Assembly: GCF_011075055.1 (NCBI RefSeq)
Contig: NC_058137.1
Coordinates: 2,728,001 to 2,792,000, forward strand
Source: Mangifera indica
Lineage: Eukaryota > Streptophyta > Magnoliopsida > Sapindales > Anacardiaceae
DNA length: 64,000 bases
Direction of reading: 5' to 3'
Shown piece after piece: positions 13,087 to 23,629 of this stretch; position 1 is the stretch's first letter, and each line of letters begins with the position of its first letter. A program made the translations under genes and the position numbers. The notes under the pieces were generated by a model, which saw only the letters and a list, made by a program, of their open reading frames with translations, did no database searches and was not told the origin of the DNA.

Positions 13087-13645
13087 AGCTCTTGCTACAG
13101 TTACTACGCCGGGTTGTTACGGGCCCATTTGCAATTAATAATAATATATAATATTAGAATACAAATAAGGGAATTACAGTTTTTTTCACTTTTTAGTTTA
13201 TATAAATAATATTTATCGCCTAAAATAAAATTTGTTTATAATTAATAATATTAAAAAATAAAATTATCATTTATTTATATTATGTTATTTTTTAAAAGTT
13301 ATTATACAATCTCAAATTAATAAAAATTAAAATAAGTGCTCATTTACTTATTTTTTTTATATTCACCCTCTATTTTTTTTTTTTTTAGATAAGAGTTTTA
13401 GTAATATATAATTGTGCGTTTAAAAATAATGTGTAATTTTTAAAAATATAATAAATATTAATGAAAATTTTTAGGGTTTTAGAAATTTTAAAAAAGTTTT
13501 GTCTCAAAGTCAATTGTTGTATAATTTATGTTTGGAGGCAATGATAATTGTGCAATTAGAGAGAAACATGCAGATTTAAATACATAATTATATATGTAGA
13601 AAAATTTCCAAACCTTATCAGACTCTCAGCAAGTAATTTTATTAT

Positions 13646-13815
13646 GAGTAATATTATGTATATCTATTTTTAAATATATAAATAAATAAAAATTTATGTA
13701 TGTTATTATTTAATTGAATATTATTTAATCATTAATTTAAAATAACAAATTATATAAAAATACACATTAAATATATACTTATTTATATATTTAAAGTATG
13801 TTTTATTATTTTATT
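13646..13815. repeat. AT-rich palindromic MITE, copy f
   Basis: It begins AGTAATATTATGTATATC and ends ATTTAAAGTATGTTTTATTATT, with the family core (TTAATTGAATATTATTTAATC, TTAATTTAAAATAAC) in between. Its termini match copy h near 34.7 kb. Confidence 0.6.
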
Positions 13816-14125
13816 TTGACAGATACCGTTGTCCAGAGACGACACTAGAAAAGATAACAGAGAGAGAAGCCGATTAGAGACAACACCAAAAAAAAAAGAG
13901 AAAAAACAAAAACATTCTAAAATAGAAAATATAATATTTAAAGTTTTATTTAGAGAAAATTATTAATTTTATAAATTTATAAAAATAGATAATATTATCT
14001 GATTTTACTAATTTTAATATTTTATAATTAAATTTTTAATAATTAATTGGTATTAATTTAATATTATAATAATCCTTCGGTAGCAATAAATCCTCCTTTT
14101 ATTTTTAGTAAAATTATAAAGGATG

Positions 14126-15710
14126 CAGGAAATTAATTAAAATAGGCAGCCGGTTTGTCGCGTAAACTTTTTTGACAGCAATTCTTACTTTTTATCTTTT
14201 TAAGCAAATTGTATTTTTTATTCTAAAAATACCCTTCATTTAATTTCTTAGCGTTTACCATAATTTTTTGTCGATTAATTGTTGGTATTTCAGACGATAT
14301 ACATTAAGATTAAATTTTCTGTAATAAATAAAATCTAATTTTACAAAATGAAAACAGTGCGTTTTTCTCAAAATGGTGCGTTTGCTCAAAACGGTGTATT
14401 TTCTTTGAGTGGGTGCTTGAAGGGGTGCGGGAAAAGGTGTGACAATTTGGATAAGGGTGCAAGAAGGGATGCAAGTGCGGGAATGGGTGTGAGAATTTGG
14501 ATAAGGGTGCGGGTGTGGGAAGATGTGTAGGTGCATGAAAGGGTGCGACAACCATGGCTTGTGCGTGAAAGGTGCAACAATTATACAAAGGGGTGTGTAA
14601 AAATACAAACGAGTGCGTGAAAATATAAATGAGTGTGTAAAAATATGAACAGGTGCATAAAAATACAAAACGGGTGGGTGAAAATACAAACGGGTGTGTG
14701 AAAATGTGAACGGGTGCGTAAAAATATAAACAGATGTATGAAAATATGAAGAGGTACATAAAAATATAAACGAATACGTGAAAATACAAACAAGTGTGTG
14801 AATTATAAAAAAGGTGTGGGAAATTATAAAGGGGTGTGGGAGATATATTATATTATTAATATAATATATATTATTATATATATAATATTATATATATTAT
14901 AATCTCCCGTACCTTTTTTATAATTCCCGCACTCATTTTATAATTCACACACTCGTTTTTATTTTCACACACCCGTTTGTATTTTTATGGATTCCTTTAT
15001 ATTTTCATACACCCTTTTTATAATTCACGCACTCGTTTTATATTTTCACCCACCCGTTTTTATTTTTACGTACTCATTTGTATTTTCACACATCCGTTTG
15101 TATTTTCACGCACCTCTTTGTATAATTGCCACACCCTTTCACGCATCATTTCCAAATTAATGCACCCACACACTTTTCATGCACTTGTACCCATTCTCGC
15201 GCCCGCACCCTTTTCCAAATTCTTGCACTCGCACCCTTCTTCAAATTCCCGCACCCCCACCCATTTCCCGCACTCGCACACTTCTTCAAATTCCTGCACC
15301 CCCACCCCTTTCCCGCACCCGCATCCCTTCTAACACCCTTATCCAAATTCTCGCACCCCTTCCTACATCATTTTCCAAATTCCTGCACCCCTTTCCAAAA
15401 TGTCGCACCCTTTTCCAAATTGTCGCATCTCTTCCTGCACCAGCTTCAAGAAAATGTACCATTTTGAGTAAACGCACTGTTTTCATTTTGTAAGATTATA
15501 TTTTATTCATTATAGAAAACTTAATCTTAATACACATCGTTTGAAATGTCAGTAATTAATTGATAAAAAGTTACGGTAAACGTTAAAAAATTAAATGAGA
15601 GATATTTTTTAAATGAAAAATATAATTTGTTTAAAAAGATAAAAGATAAAAATTACTGTCGAAAAAAATTTACACGACAAACTGACTGTATATTTTAATT
15701 AATTTTCCTG
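14126..15710. mobile_element. 1.6-kb palindromic (foldback) element with minisatellite-filled arms
   Basis: The two halves are inverted copies of each other. The outer left end CAGGAAATTAATTAAAAT matches the reverse complement of the right end CAGGAAAATTAATTAAAAT. Homology continues inward through the segments GTTTGTCGCGTAAAC / GTTTGTCGTGTAAA and AAAACAGTGCGTTTTTCTCA / AAAACAGTGCGTTTACTCA, to an AT-only palindrome at about 14850-14900. Each arm has an outer unique part of about 250 bp, then about 20-22-bp units such as GGTGCGGGAATTTGGAAAAG, then 20-21-bp units such as GAGTGCGTGAAAATATAAAT. Flanks AAGGATG (14119-14125) and AAGTATG (15711-15717) could be a 7-bp target duplication with one mismatch. 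No transposase ORF exists; ORFs inside (Phe/Tyr/His/Pro-rich) are repeat artefacts. Confidence 0.85.
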
Positions 15711-16659
15711 AAGTATGCGGTGATTCGTTCGTTTTACCAACATTCTTTTTAACAACCCTCCCTTCACTTTCCCAATTCCACATCACGACTCCCACTCACT
15801 TTTAAGAGTTTCATATTCCAAAAAATTCTACACCATACTCGCGAGTAAGTCCTCGTGGAATCTCCACTGTACGATGATACCAGTGACTAACTTCATCAAC
15901 AATCAACGTTTCAGATCTAAGTTAGACTTGCACCTTAGTTACCTTTAAACAAATACTTACTAAAAAATATTTTAAACACAAACAAAACGCTAAAAGAACA
16001 TTCTCAAGTCACATGCACGCTGCACGCACCGCCAATTACTCCCTCCTCGTACAGTGCCGTATACCGCAACTGGGAGTAGCAGGTGGATATCGCTCACATA
16101 ACCGTAGAACACGCACCGGCACAACCGGTAACCCGGCCGTCAAGGTAACGGCAAAGTAGAGGACGACGTGGATAGACAATTAACCATTGATATTTCACCT
16201 CAACGGTGCGTATTGCTCATCCTCAAGACTGGCTAAAAAACTAAAATAAAATAAAACTTTAAAAACTGCCATTAATGACCGAAAAGAAGATGGTTAAAGT
16301 CAATTCATGAAAAGTTAAATAAAGAAACTTGAGAGCACATAAGGATATAATCAAAAGCCAACGGTTTCTGTGTAGGAAAGTGAAAGATGATTGAGCACTG
16401 ATGGATGCTTTTGGCTTTTTTTTTTTTTTAATTTTGTTTGTGAAGATTTTGTTCGCTTGAATAATGGTCGGTGAATGTGTAGTGATTAAACAAAAGCGAG
16501 AATCCAAATCACGCTTTTAAAGTTTGAGTTTGCTGTTCTGTTTTGCTATGCTTTGATGTCATCATTATCAATGGAATCTTCTGACTAAAGCAAGCTCTTG
16601 ATAGAGAATAAATATTGATATTGAAGCGGTAGTGACGCTTCTTACGAGTTTCAGTGAGA
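15711..16659. other. presumed promoter region of the alpha/beta hydrolase gene
   Basis: No gene is seen. The 16010-16170 block is GC-richer (ACGCACCGGCACAACCGG and similar) than anything around it and lies about 500-650 bp upstream of the hydrolase ATG, so it may hold promoter elements. I recognise no specific site. Confidence 0.35.
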
Positions 16660-19600
16660 ATGGAGGAGATGAGAGGAAGAGTGAACACGTGGCGAGAGGA
16701 GCTGGCGAGTTTAGTGGAAGATACAGAAATTCGATACGTCGGAGAGCCGGTTATATCGACTACGACGAGAAAACCAGTGGAAAATGAACGGGAAATAGAA
16801 AATGAAAATTTGAAGGATCAAGTAACGGGGTTTCTGAAATCATGGGGCGAGATGCTTCTAGAATTAGGGAAAGGTTGTAGGGATATTCTGCAGCAGACAG
16901 TAATAACTGAGGACTCATTTATTGTGCAAAAACTGGGTGGACCGGTGGCTAAGGTTTCGGGTCGGTTAAGATTTTTAAACGAGTTCTTGCCCGAGGATCG
17001 CGATCCGGTTCATGCCTGGCCCGTTGTTTTCTTCGTTTTTATCCTCGCTCTTTCTGGTATTATCATGTGATTTTTCATATGTGATTTTATTAGTAATAGG
17101 ATTTCAGATCTGTGTGATATTTTGAATTACTTGCTTATTTGTGTGATTTATGAAACTTGGTCTCAGTCCTACTTTCGTTATTGTCTTTTATATGTAGTCA
17201 GAGATACTGCCTCATGATAAAGAACTTGCCACCAAATATTGCATCTGAATTGAAGTGATATCATATGAAAAGATCACCCATATTGCTTTGAATTTGCTTG
17301 GATTCTTCGTGATTGAAGTATTTGAACTTCTGTAGTCTCTGTTGTATTCTTGGTATGAAAACTTACTTTAATGTGTGTGTAATGTAGATCTCAGTATTCT
17401 TGATTAAGAGGATCCTTGTGTTTGTAAGTTTTGACTTTTATTTAGGCCCTTGACATATTGATTATTTGTATGTCGTTGTGGTTTTTTCTACTGGTTTTTA
17501 TTTTTCTATGGTTGTAGAAAGTTGTCTTTTATTTCTTGATTGTATTCAATGGAAAATTTCATTTAATTCTTATTCATGGTGGTATGAACTAGATAATTTT
17601 TTGATGGGACACTGTTAAACAATATGCAGCTCTCAGTTTTACTTCAAATCATGATAAGTTGGTCCAACCAGTGAAGAAAGTGCGCATACATCTTCCATCT
17701 GCAAGTCGAATACTGCTCCCAGATGGCAGGAACTTGGCATATTGTGAGCTAGGTGTTTCAGCAACCAGAGCTAGATTCTCTGTGATTATTCCACATTCTT
17801 TTCTTTCCTCTAGACTTGCAGGTAGAATAGATCAATCTTTAGTTTGTTGAGAGAGTGGTATTCATGAGATTTTGATGTGGTCTTTGTCAAAATTGGGGCA
17901 GAGTAATTACTAATGTTGTAAAAAATAATTTTACCATATAAGGTATGCCTGGTGTCAAAACATCACTGCTTGAAGAGTTTGGTGTTCGCTTGGTGACATA
18001 TGATCTTCCTGGCTTTGGAGAGAGTGATCCTCATCCTAGCCGGAATCTTAACTCATCAGCATCAGACATGCAGGACCTAGCAGATGCTGTTGGTATCAGT
18101 GACAAGTTTTGGGTGCTGGGCTTCTCTAGTGGAAGCATGCATGCTTGGGCTGCACTGAAATATATTCCTAACAGAATTGCAGGTAGATCAATTTTTTTCT
18201 TTTGATATGAACGCATAATTTCCTAACTACTTTTTGGCTATTTAACAAGGTCAGCATCCTGTTATGTAGCAGGCCCTGGTTTTATTTAGATCAAGTCTAG
18301 GAAACAGTTGACCTGTACAATTTTAAATAATTTTTTATACTCTTATCTTGATAACTGGACTAGATATTCTCCCACTACCATAACCTAGTTGTGAATTTTC
18401 TGATGTCTTGACTGGATGTGCAGGTGCTGCATTTTTTGCCCCTATGATTAATCCATATGAATCAAGCATGACTAAAGAAGAAATGAGAAGAACTTGGGAA
18501 GAGTGGTTACCTAGGAGAAAATTATTTTTTTTTTTAGCTCGTAGATTTCCAAAATTGCTTTCACATTTCTATCATCAAACCTTCCTATCTGGAAAACATG
18601 GACGAATTGACAAGTGGATGTCATTGTCGCTTAAAAAGAAGGTAATGCATTTTATCTTTCTCAACAATGAAAACGCTTCCAAGCATTGTCATTTGCTTCT
18701 ATCACTGTCAGGGGCTGCATGGTTGGTTTTAGTTATAGCTGTCATTGGTAAAGTATTCATGGTTTAAGATGCAATTTATTATTTTTGTGCTAAAACAGAG
18801 TTCTTACCCTTATTGGATAATATGCCTTAGTTAGCTGCAATGGATTCATTATCTTTTGACACATTTATGTGATTTGAGTAACATAAGAATGATATTTCAG
18901 GATGAAGTTCTGATTGAGGGACCAATCTTTGAAGAGTTTTGGGAAAGAGATGTAGAGGAGTCTGTGCGCCAGCGAAATACAAAGCCATTCATTGAGGAAA
19001 CAGTGCTGCAAGTGTCCAATTGGGGTTTTAGCCTGGCAGATCTCCAGGCGCGGAAGGAGTGCAAGAGAGGAGGGATTCTTTCTTGGCTCAGGTCCATGTA
19101 CAGTCAGGAACAATGTGAATTGGCAGGATTTTTAGGTCCAATACACATATGGCAGGTTTGCACATATTCTCTCTATTGCTTTATCATATTAATTTTAGTT
19201 AGAAACTCAAATTTGGAAGTGAATATTATGTATAGAGTTGTTATTCATAGAATCATTACTATTAGAATAATAAAATAGGATTTGTGTGATATTATGTTTC
19301 ATTTTAGAGAAGTAGCCATCTCCGGAATCTCCTTTGAACCCCTAAAATCAAACATTTGGTAATCTCTATCAAGTAGTGACCATTATTACTGTTATAACTT
19401 GCATATGCTCTTCAAATGTGTTAATGAATTCTTCTCATAGAGTATTTGTATTATTACGGTATTTCCAAATTCAGTATAAGCTATTTTTCTTTTATTCTTT
19501 CTTTTCCCTGTGAATGCGAAACAGGGAATCGATGATCAAGTTGTTCCTTCTTCAATGACTGACTACATAAGCCGAGTTTTACCAGCAGCCGTTATGCATA

Positions 19601-19755
19601 AACTCCCATACGAAGGTCACTTCTCTTATTTCTTTTTCTGTGATGAATGCCACTGGCAAATATTTTCCACTCTTTTTGGGAGCCCTCAAGGTCCCCTAGA
19701 ACAGAAAAGAGAAATGGTTGAAGCTCCATTTGAAGGAGATAGAAAAGAGGTATAG
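16660..19755 (+). CDS. alpha/beta hydrolase-fold protein with N-terminal membrane anchor
   Basis: Serine hydrolase of unknown substrate. Six exons join in frame: 16660-17056, 17630-17821, 17943-18182, 18424-18641, 18901-19155 and 19525-19755, giving 510 residues. Residues 1-115 are a plant-specific N-terminal region; the stretch WPVVFFVFILALSALSF at about residues 122-138 is a single hydrophobic anchor. The hydrolase domain follows: ILLPDGRNLAYCELG, YDLPGFGESDPHP, the nucleophile elbow GFSSGS (Ser of G-x-S-x-G), the late acid in IDDQVVP and the catalytic His in YEGHFSY. All three catalytic residues are thus present. The start at 16660 is the first ATG; an in-frame GTG two codons upstream is not used in plants. 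The protein resembles the family around Arabidopsis At3g09690, which also precedes TIM14 and IQD1. The last exon includes an AG/GTATAG boundary, but reading on to the TAG stop gives a natural C terminus. Confidence 0.9.
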
Positions 19756-20785
19756 CATGAAGCATTACGTATTGAAGAATAATAATCTCACCACAATCTT
19801 ACTATGGTTTTTTCCTTTTGTTTTAACCCCTCCAATTTTACGTAAAGAATACCACAGGGTGCTCTTCTGCTGAGAGAACATGAAAGATGAAATTGTAATT
19901 TTCTATATTACAATTTTTGGATGACAAAAACATTTAACGAGAGATGTTAAAATATGAAGGCATTTTTACAATTGTTTTCTTTTGGTTATAAGTTGCATTA
20001 TCCTTTGCAATGGTCATAAAGCTGGATGTGAACCAAGTTGATTCAAATCAACTCATTTTGAATTTGTTTAATTTAAAATCGAATCAAATTTTAATCAAAT
20101 GATTCAATTTATTTATAAAACTTTGAATTGAACTCAAATTTAAAAGTGTTCGATTTAAATTCAATTCAAATTAAGAGCATAAATCAATGATTCGTAATTT
20201 GGTTCAAATTGATTTTATAGTTCAAATTAATAGTTTTGTCCATTATTTAGATACATATCACCATTTTATCAATGAACTACAAATAACTATTTATTCAAAC
20301 TGAATTATACTACAAATATGAATCATGAATTTAAACTAAACTATATCAAATTAAGCTAAATTATTTTCTATTCGAATTAAACTCAAATCACTCTTAATTT
20401 TGGTTCAACAAACTCAAATCAAACTGTTTTTTATTTGAAACCAAACTTAAATCAAAGAGTAATTGAACTCAATTCTATTTGTGTCCACTCTAAATGAATT
20501 AGAGATAAAATAATGATAAAATAGCACAAAAATAGAATCAATAGAATAATGTTACTCATTATTAAGCAATCTAAGCTGTATCACAATAAATTTCCCTTAC
20601 CTTACAACAGATATAAAATAGAAAATTAATATTTGCCCAACACAAGTTTTTGGTCAAAAAGAATCACCCAGTATGAATAGTCAGCGAATGACATTGGAAG
20701 TTATGTTCATCAGCAACTACTTTTGAAACTCACAGCCAGAGTTCCTACATAATGATGCTTCCGAGACAAAAAGACGTCAATCCCA
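19756..20785. other. convergent intergenic region between hydrolase and TIM14
   Basis: It holds the 3' ends of two convergent genes plus a degenerate AT-rich repeat at about 20030-20500 (listed separately). No further gene is supported. Confidence 0.6.
20030..20500 (+). repeat. degenerate AAATTGAATTCAAA-type repeat, copy 1
   Basis: This low-complexity but recognisable element contains ordered landmarks: GAACTCAAATT, CTTAATTTTGGTTCAACAAA, GTTTTTTATTTGAAACCAAA and a GTGTCCACTCTAAA end. The same landmarks in the same order recur at 27030-27500 (CCTTAATTTTGATTTGTCAAA, TTTTTTATTTGAAGCGAA, GTATCCACCTCTAAA). I infer two copies of an old dispersed repeat and cannot assign its class. Confidence 0.6.
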
Positions 20786-22923
20786 TTAAAATGCAGAACT
20801 GCTACCCTTCGTTCGCCTGAGCATCACATCTTTTGCTTCGTTAATTTTAGATGCAAGGTAATGGCTGCCACCTGCATCTGGATGGTTTGCCACCATCACC
20901 CTCCTATGTGCTTCTTTGACCTTGTCAGCTGGAGTACTTTCTCTGATACAAGAACAAATTAAAAGACGGAAATTTAGGATTGAGTAAATAAAAAAGAAAG
21001 ATACAAACAGTAAAGATACAAGATCTAATTGAAGATCATGCACGAAATGACAAAGAAAAGCAAATTGAAGTATGCAGCATACATTTGCAACAGAATTTAA
21101 GTTAGTTGCATCCAAATATGAATCTATTTGAAATAAGATTAGCAGCTTTTGACAAAATCCTTCTCTATTCTTAAGCTAAAATGATAACTCAACTTTTAAA
21201 GGGATTATCAGAACAGTTCTCATTAGATGATTCAATGACAAGAATGTGAATCTAGAGCTTAACAAGTGCATCTCAAAATAACAAATACTAGGGCATTTAC
21301 CTCACTGACAAAATGACTACTACCCAAATCCAAATGAGCTACACAAGGTCAATGACAATTGACATTGCATCATACTCAGCCAACCAGCTAATTTTTCTGC
21401 CTTTTTTAATTTCATTTTTCTAAAAGCATTCTTTTCTTTTATAACTTTCCTTAACAACATTCTAACACAAATAAGGTGAGGGTTTTCTTAGTCCCCCATC
21501 AAAATGACCATGATTGGGTTCCAATAGAAGTAACTCTTATCTTCCTCTAATTTTGACCAGGACAAAAATGAGACGGGTTAACAGAGACAATCATAGAGTA
21601 AGAATAAGCAATGTGGATTTGTTCTTCCTGTAGTTTCGACTACTAGAAGAAACGAGTTTGGTTAACTGAGATTCTATGGGCTTTGCCAAGCTCTGTCCAA
21701 AAGCTTGAAATAGCCTTAAATAAAGGGGACAGAAGCTGAGCTTAAAATGATGCAAGTGCAAAACAATCCTACAATCACAATCAAATTGCATTTAACATAA
21801 TATTTTCCAAATATAACTTAGATGCACATAATGAAAAAACTAGTTGGGGAGATTGAAATTAAGGCTACAAAAAATAAAGTCTAGGAATCAATATTACATT
21901 CTACCAATAAGTCATTTAACAGACTAAACTGAATATCAATGACTTATGCTCCATGGACCAAGGAAACACATCATTTTCTAATCAAGCAAAGGTAAACTCA
22001 CTTGGAATAAGCTTCTATTACAGATCATGGAATGCATGATGAAGCCATAATCTATTGCTTTTCAAGCAAACAATCATAGTAAAAAAAAATCCACAAAGCA
22101 AAACATTTGCATCAGAAATTTTCGATATCTTTTAACATGATTCAGAGTCTTTTACCATGAATGGTGTTATAACATAAAAACTTACAATATTTTAACCAAT
22201 GATCTCATCAAAGCTACTATCACTAAACTTAATAAAACAACAAATTCAACTGAGTGGTGAAAACAGTACCTGACTCCAAGTATTAGAGCTGCTTCTCTTC
22301 TCGTCATAACAGGTTGAAATCCACCTTCGTAAAATTTCCTCATTCTTGCAGTTGGTGGTCTGGCCTTGAACGCCTGCCACGCCTGGATGCCATATCTACC
22401 AGCATAAGCTGCAGCAGCTACTGCAATTCCCGCAATAAATGGAGAAGCCTGATTCAAAATTCACCCGTATGGTTCAAAAAATAAGATATGGTTTGCAATA
22501 CAAACACATAAAAGAAATTAAATCGGTACTACTTTCTGAATTTCCTAGATAAAACAAGGCAAGCAAACCCACATTCGAGCTGCATTTACCGCGGGAATAA
22601 AAAGGCAATCATATTTCTGACAAACAACAGATTTTGTTAACCTAAATGACTAATTAAGCAAGTAGCTTATCTATAAGCTGGTTTACAAAATCAAATTCTC
22701 ATCTTTGCATATAAAAAGCTACAACAAACTTTCATCTCTCAAATATCCCAAATATCAAAACCTAAGATAGAATTTATAGAGAAGGGCGGGGGAAGATCGT
22801 CAATTGTGTGATAAGAAGTAAAATTGACGCCAATTTCAAGCTTATCATCCAAATTTAATGCATCGAAGAGAAAAATAGACTGAACATTGGAGGCCAGAGA
22901 GAAAATGAGAGATGACTCACCAT
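20786..22923 (-). CDS. TIM14: TIM14/PAM18 mitochondrial import J-protein
   Basis: J-domain co-chaperone of the PAM import motor on the matrix side of the inner membrane; it stimulates mtHsp70 to pull preproteins through TIM23. Three exons, 22923-22921 (only the ATG), 22448-22270 and 20942-20786, encode 112 residues, the usual length. Residues 4-22 ([19 protein letters not shown]) form the membrane segment, followed by [11 protein letters not shown], the conserved [20 protein letters not shown] helix and the J-domain loop [20 protein letters not shown] with the essential HPD. The first intron interrupts right after the start codon (ATG|GTGAGT), and joins to the exon starting GCTTCTCC, restoring MASPFIAG. 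The gene lies between an alpha/beta hydrolase (convergent) and an IQD gene (same strand), as in Arabidopsis near At3g09700. The 1.3-kb second intron has no additional feature. Confidence 0.95.
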
Positions 22924-23629
22924 ATTCGTAATGTCTCAGACCTTGAATTCATTCGCGGACACAGGGTTTATTCTTTTATAGGGTTTTGCGGTCAATTCTT
23001 TAAGAACACGAAATAATTTTTCAACAGGGGCAATTTGGTCATTTATAGCTATGTCTGCTCAAAAGAATGTTCTCGACACCTATAAAATCTCAGAAAAATT
23101 TTTCAGCAGGGGCACTTTGGTGAGTTAAACGAAATATTGTTTCTTAACTCAAAATCTCGTATGATCCCATGAAAAAAAAAAAATAGCTACTTTACGTTAA
23201 ATATCTTCTACCTCTGGATACCCCCAGAAGAGCAAATGGTCAATCACGATTGCCCACCCAAAGTTTGGCTTAATTACATTTTATATCCAAATGGACTTAA
23301 AGAATATTTTTTTAATCCAAAATCAAACTGTTTATAAACAAGAAATTAGAAATTAATATATTCGTGAAGAAGTTCAACGACATGACAACTGCACTTTTAT
23401 GAATTATTCAGAATGTAAACATACATAGTTGTTATCACAACTATGAATGTCAACGACTCAACAAATGAGAGTAACTATAAAAAATCAACAGATAAATAAC
23501 AATAATTCAGTAGAATGAAATCAGATTTCACCCCAAACCAACACTTGAGAGTGCAATCAATACAACAAATTTTAACAGCAGCTGAGGATTCTTTAATCAA
23601 ATTGTGCTTGTTTTTTATGTCCTTTCTCC
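22924..23629. other. short intergenic region between IQD 3' end and TIM14 promoter
   Basis: It contains the TIM14 upstream region and IQD 3' flank. The motif 'CAGGGGCA[AC]TTTGGT' occurs twice (23026 and 23106) with TTTTTCA before it, a small local direct repeat of unknown meaning. Otherwise nothing is seen. Confidence 0.5.

Larger units (their letters stand above)
11191..14125. other. AT-rich intergenic region
   Basis: It contains two palindromic MITE copies (near 12.64 and 13.65 kb), a two-unit 77-bp tandem repeat near 12.0-12.17 kb, and one isolated small ORF (12853-13086, listed separately). Nothing else is supported. Confidence 0.6.

Noticed and set aside
14255..15493. Several overlapping ORFs of 60-159 residues rich in Phe, Tyr, His and Pro
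   Set aside because: They arise from about 20-bp tandem repeats in the palindrome and appear on both strands and in several frames; none has a real domain.
16654..16659. Hydrolase start two codons earlier
   Set aside because: The upstream codon is GTG, which is not a normal plant start; the first ATG is at 16660.
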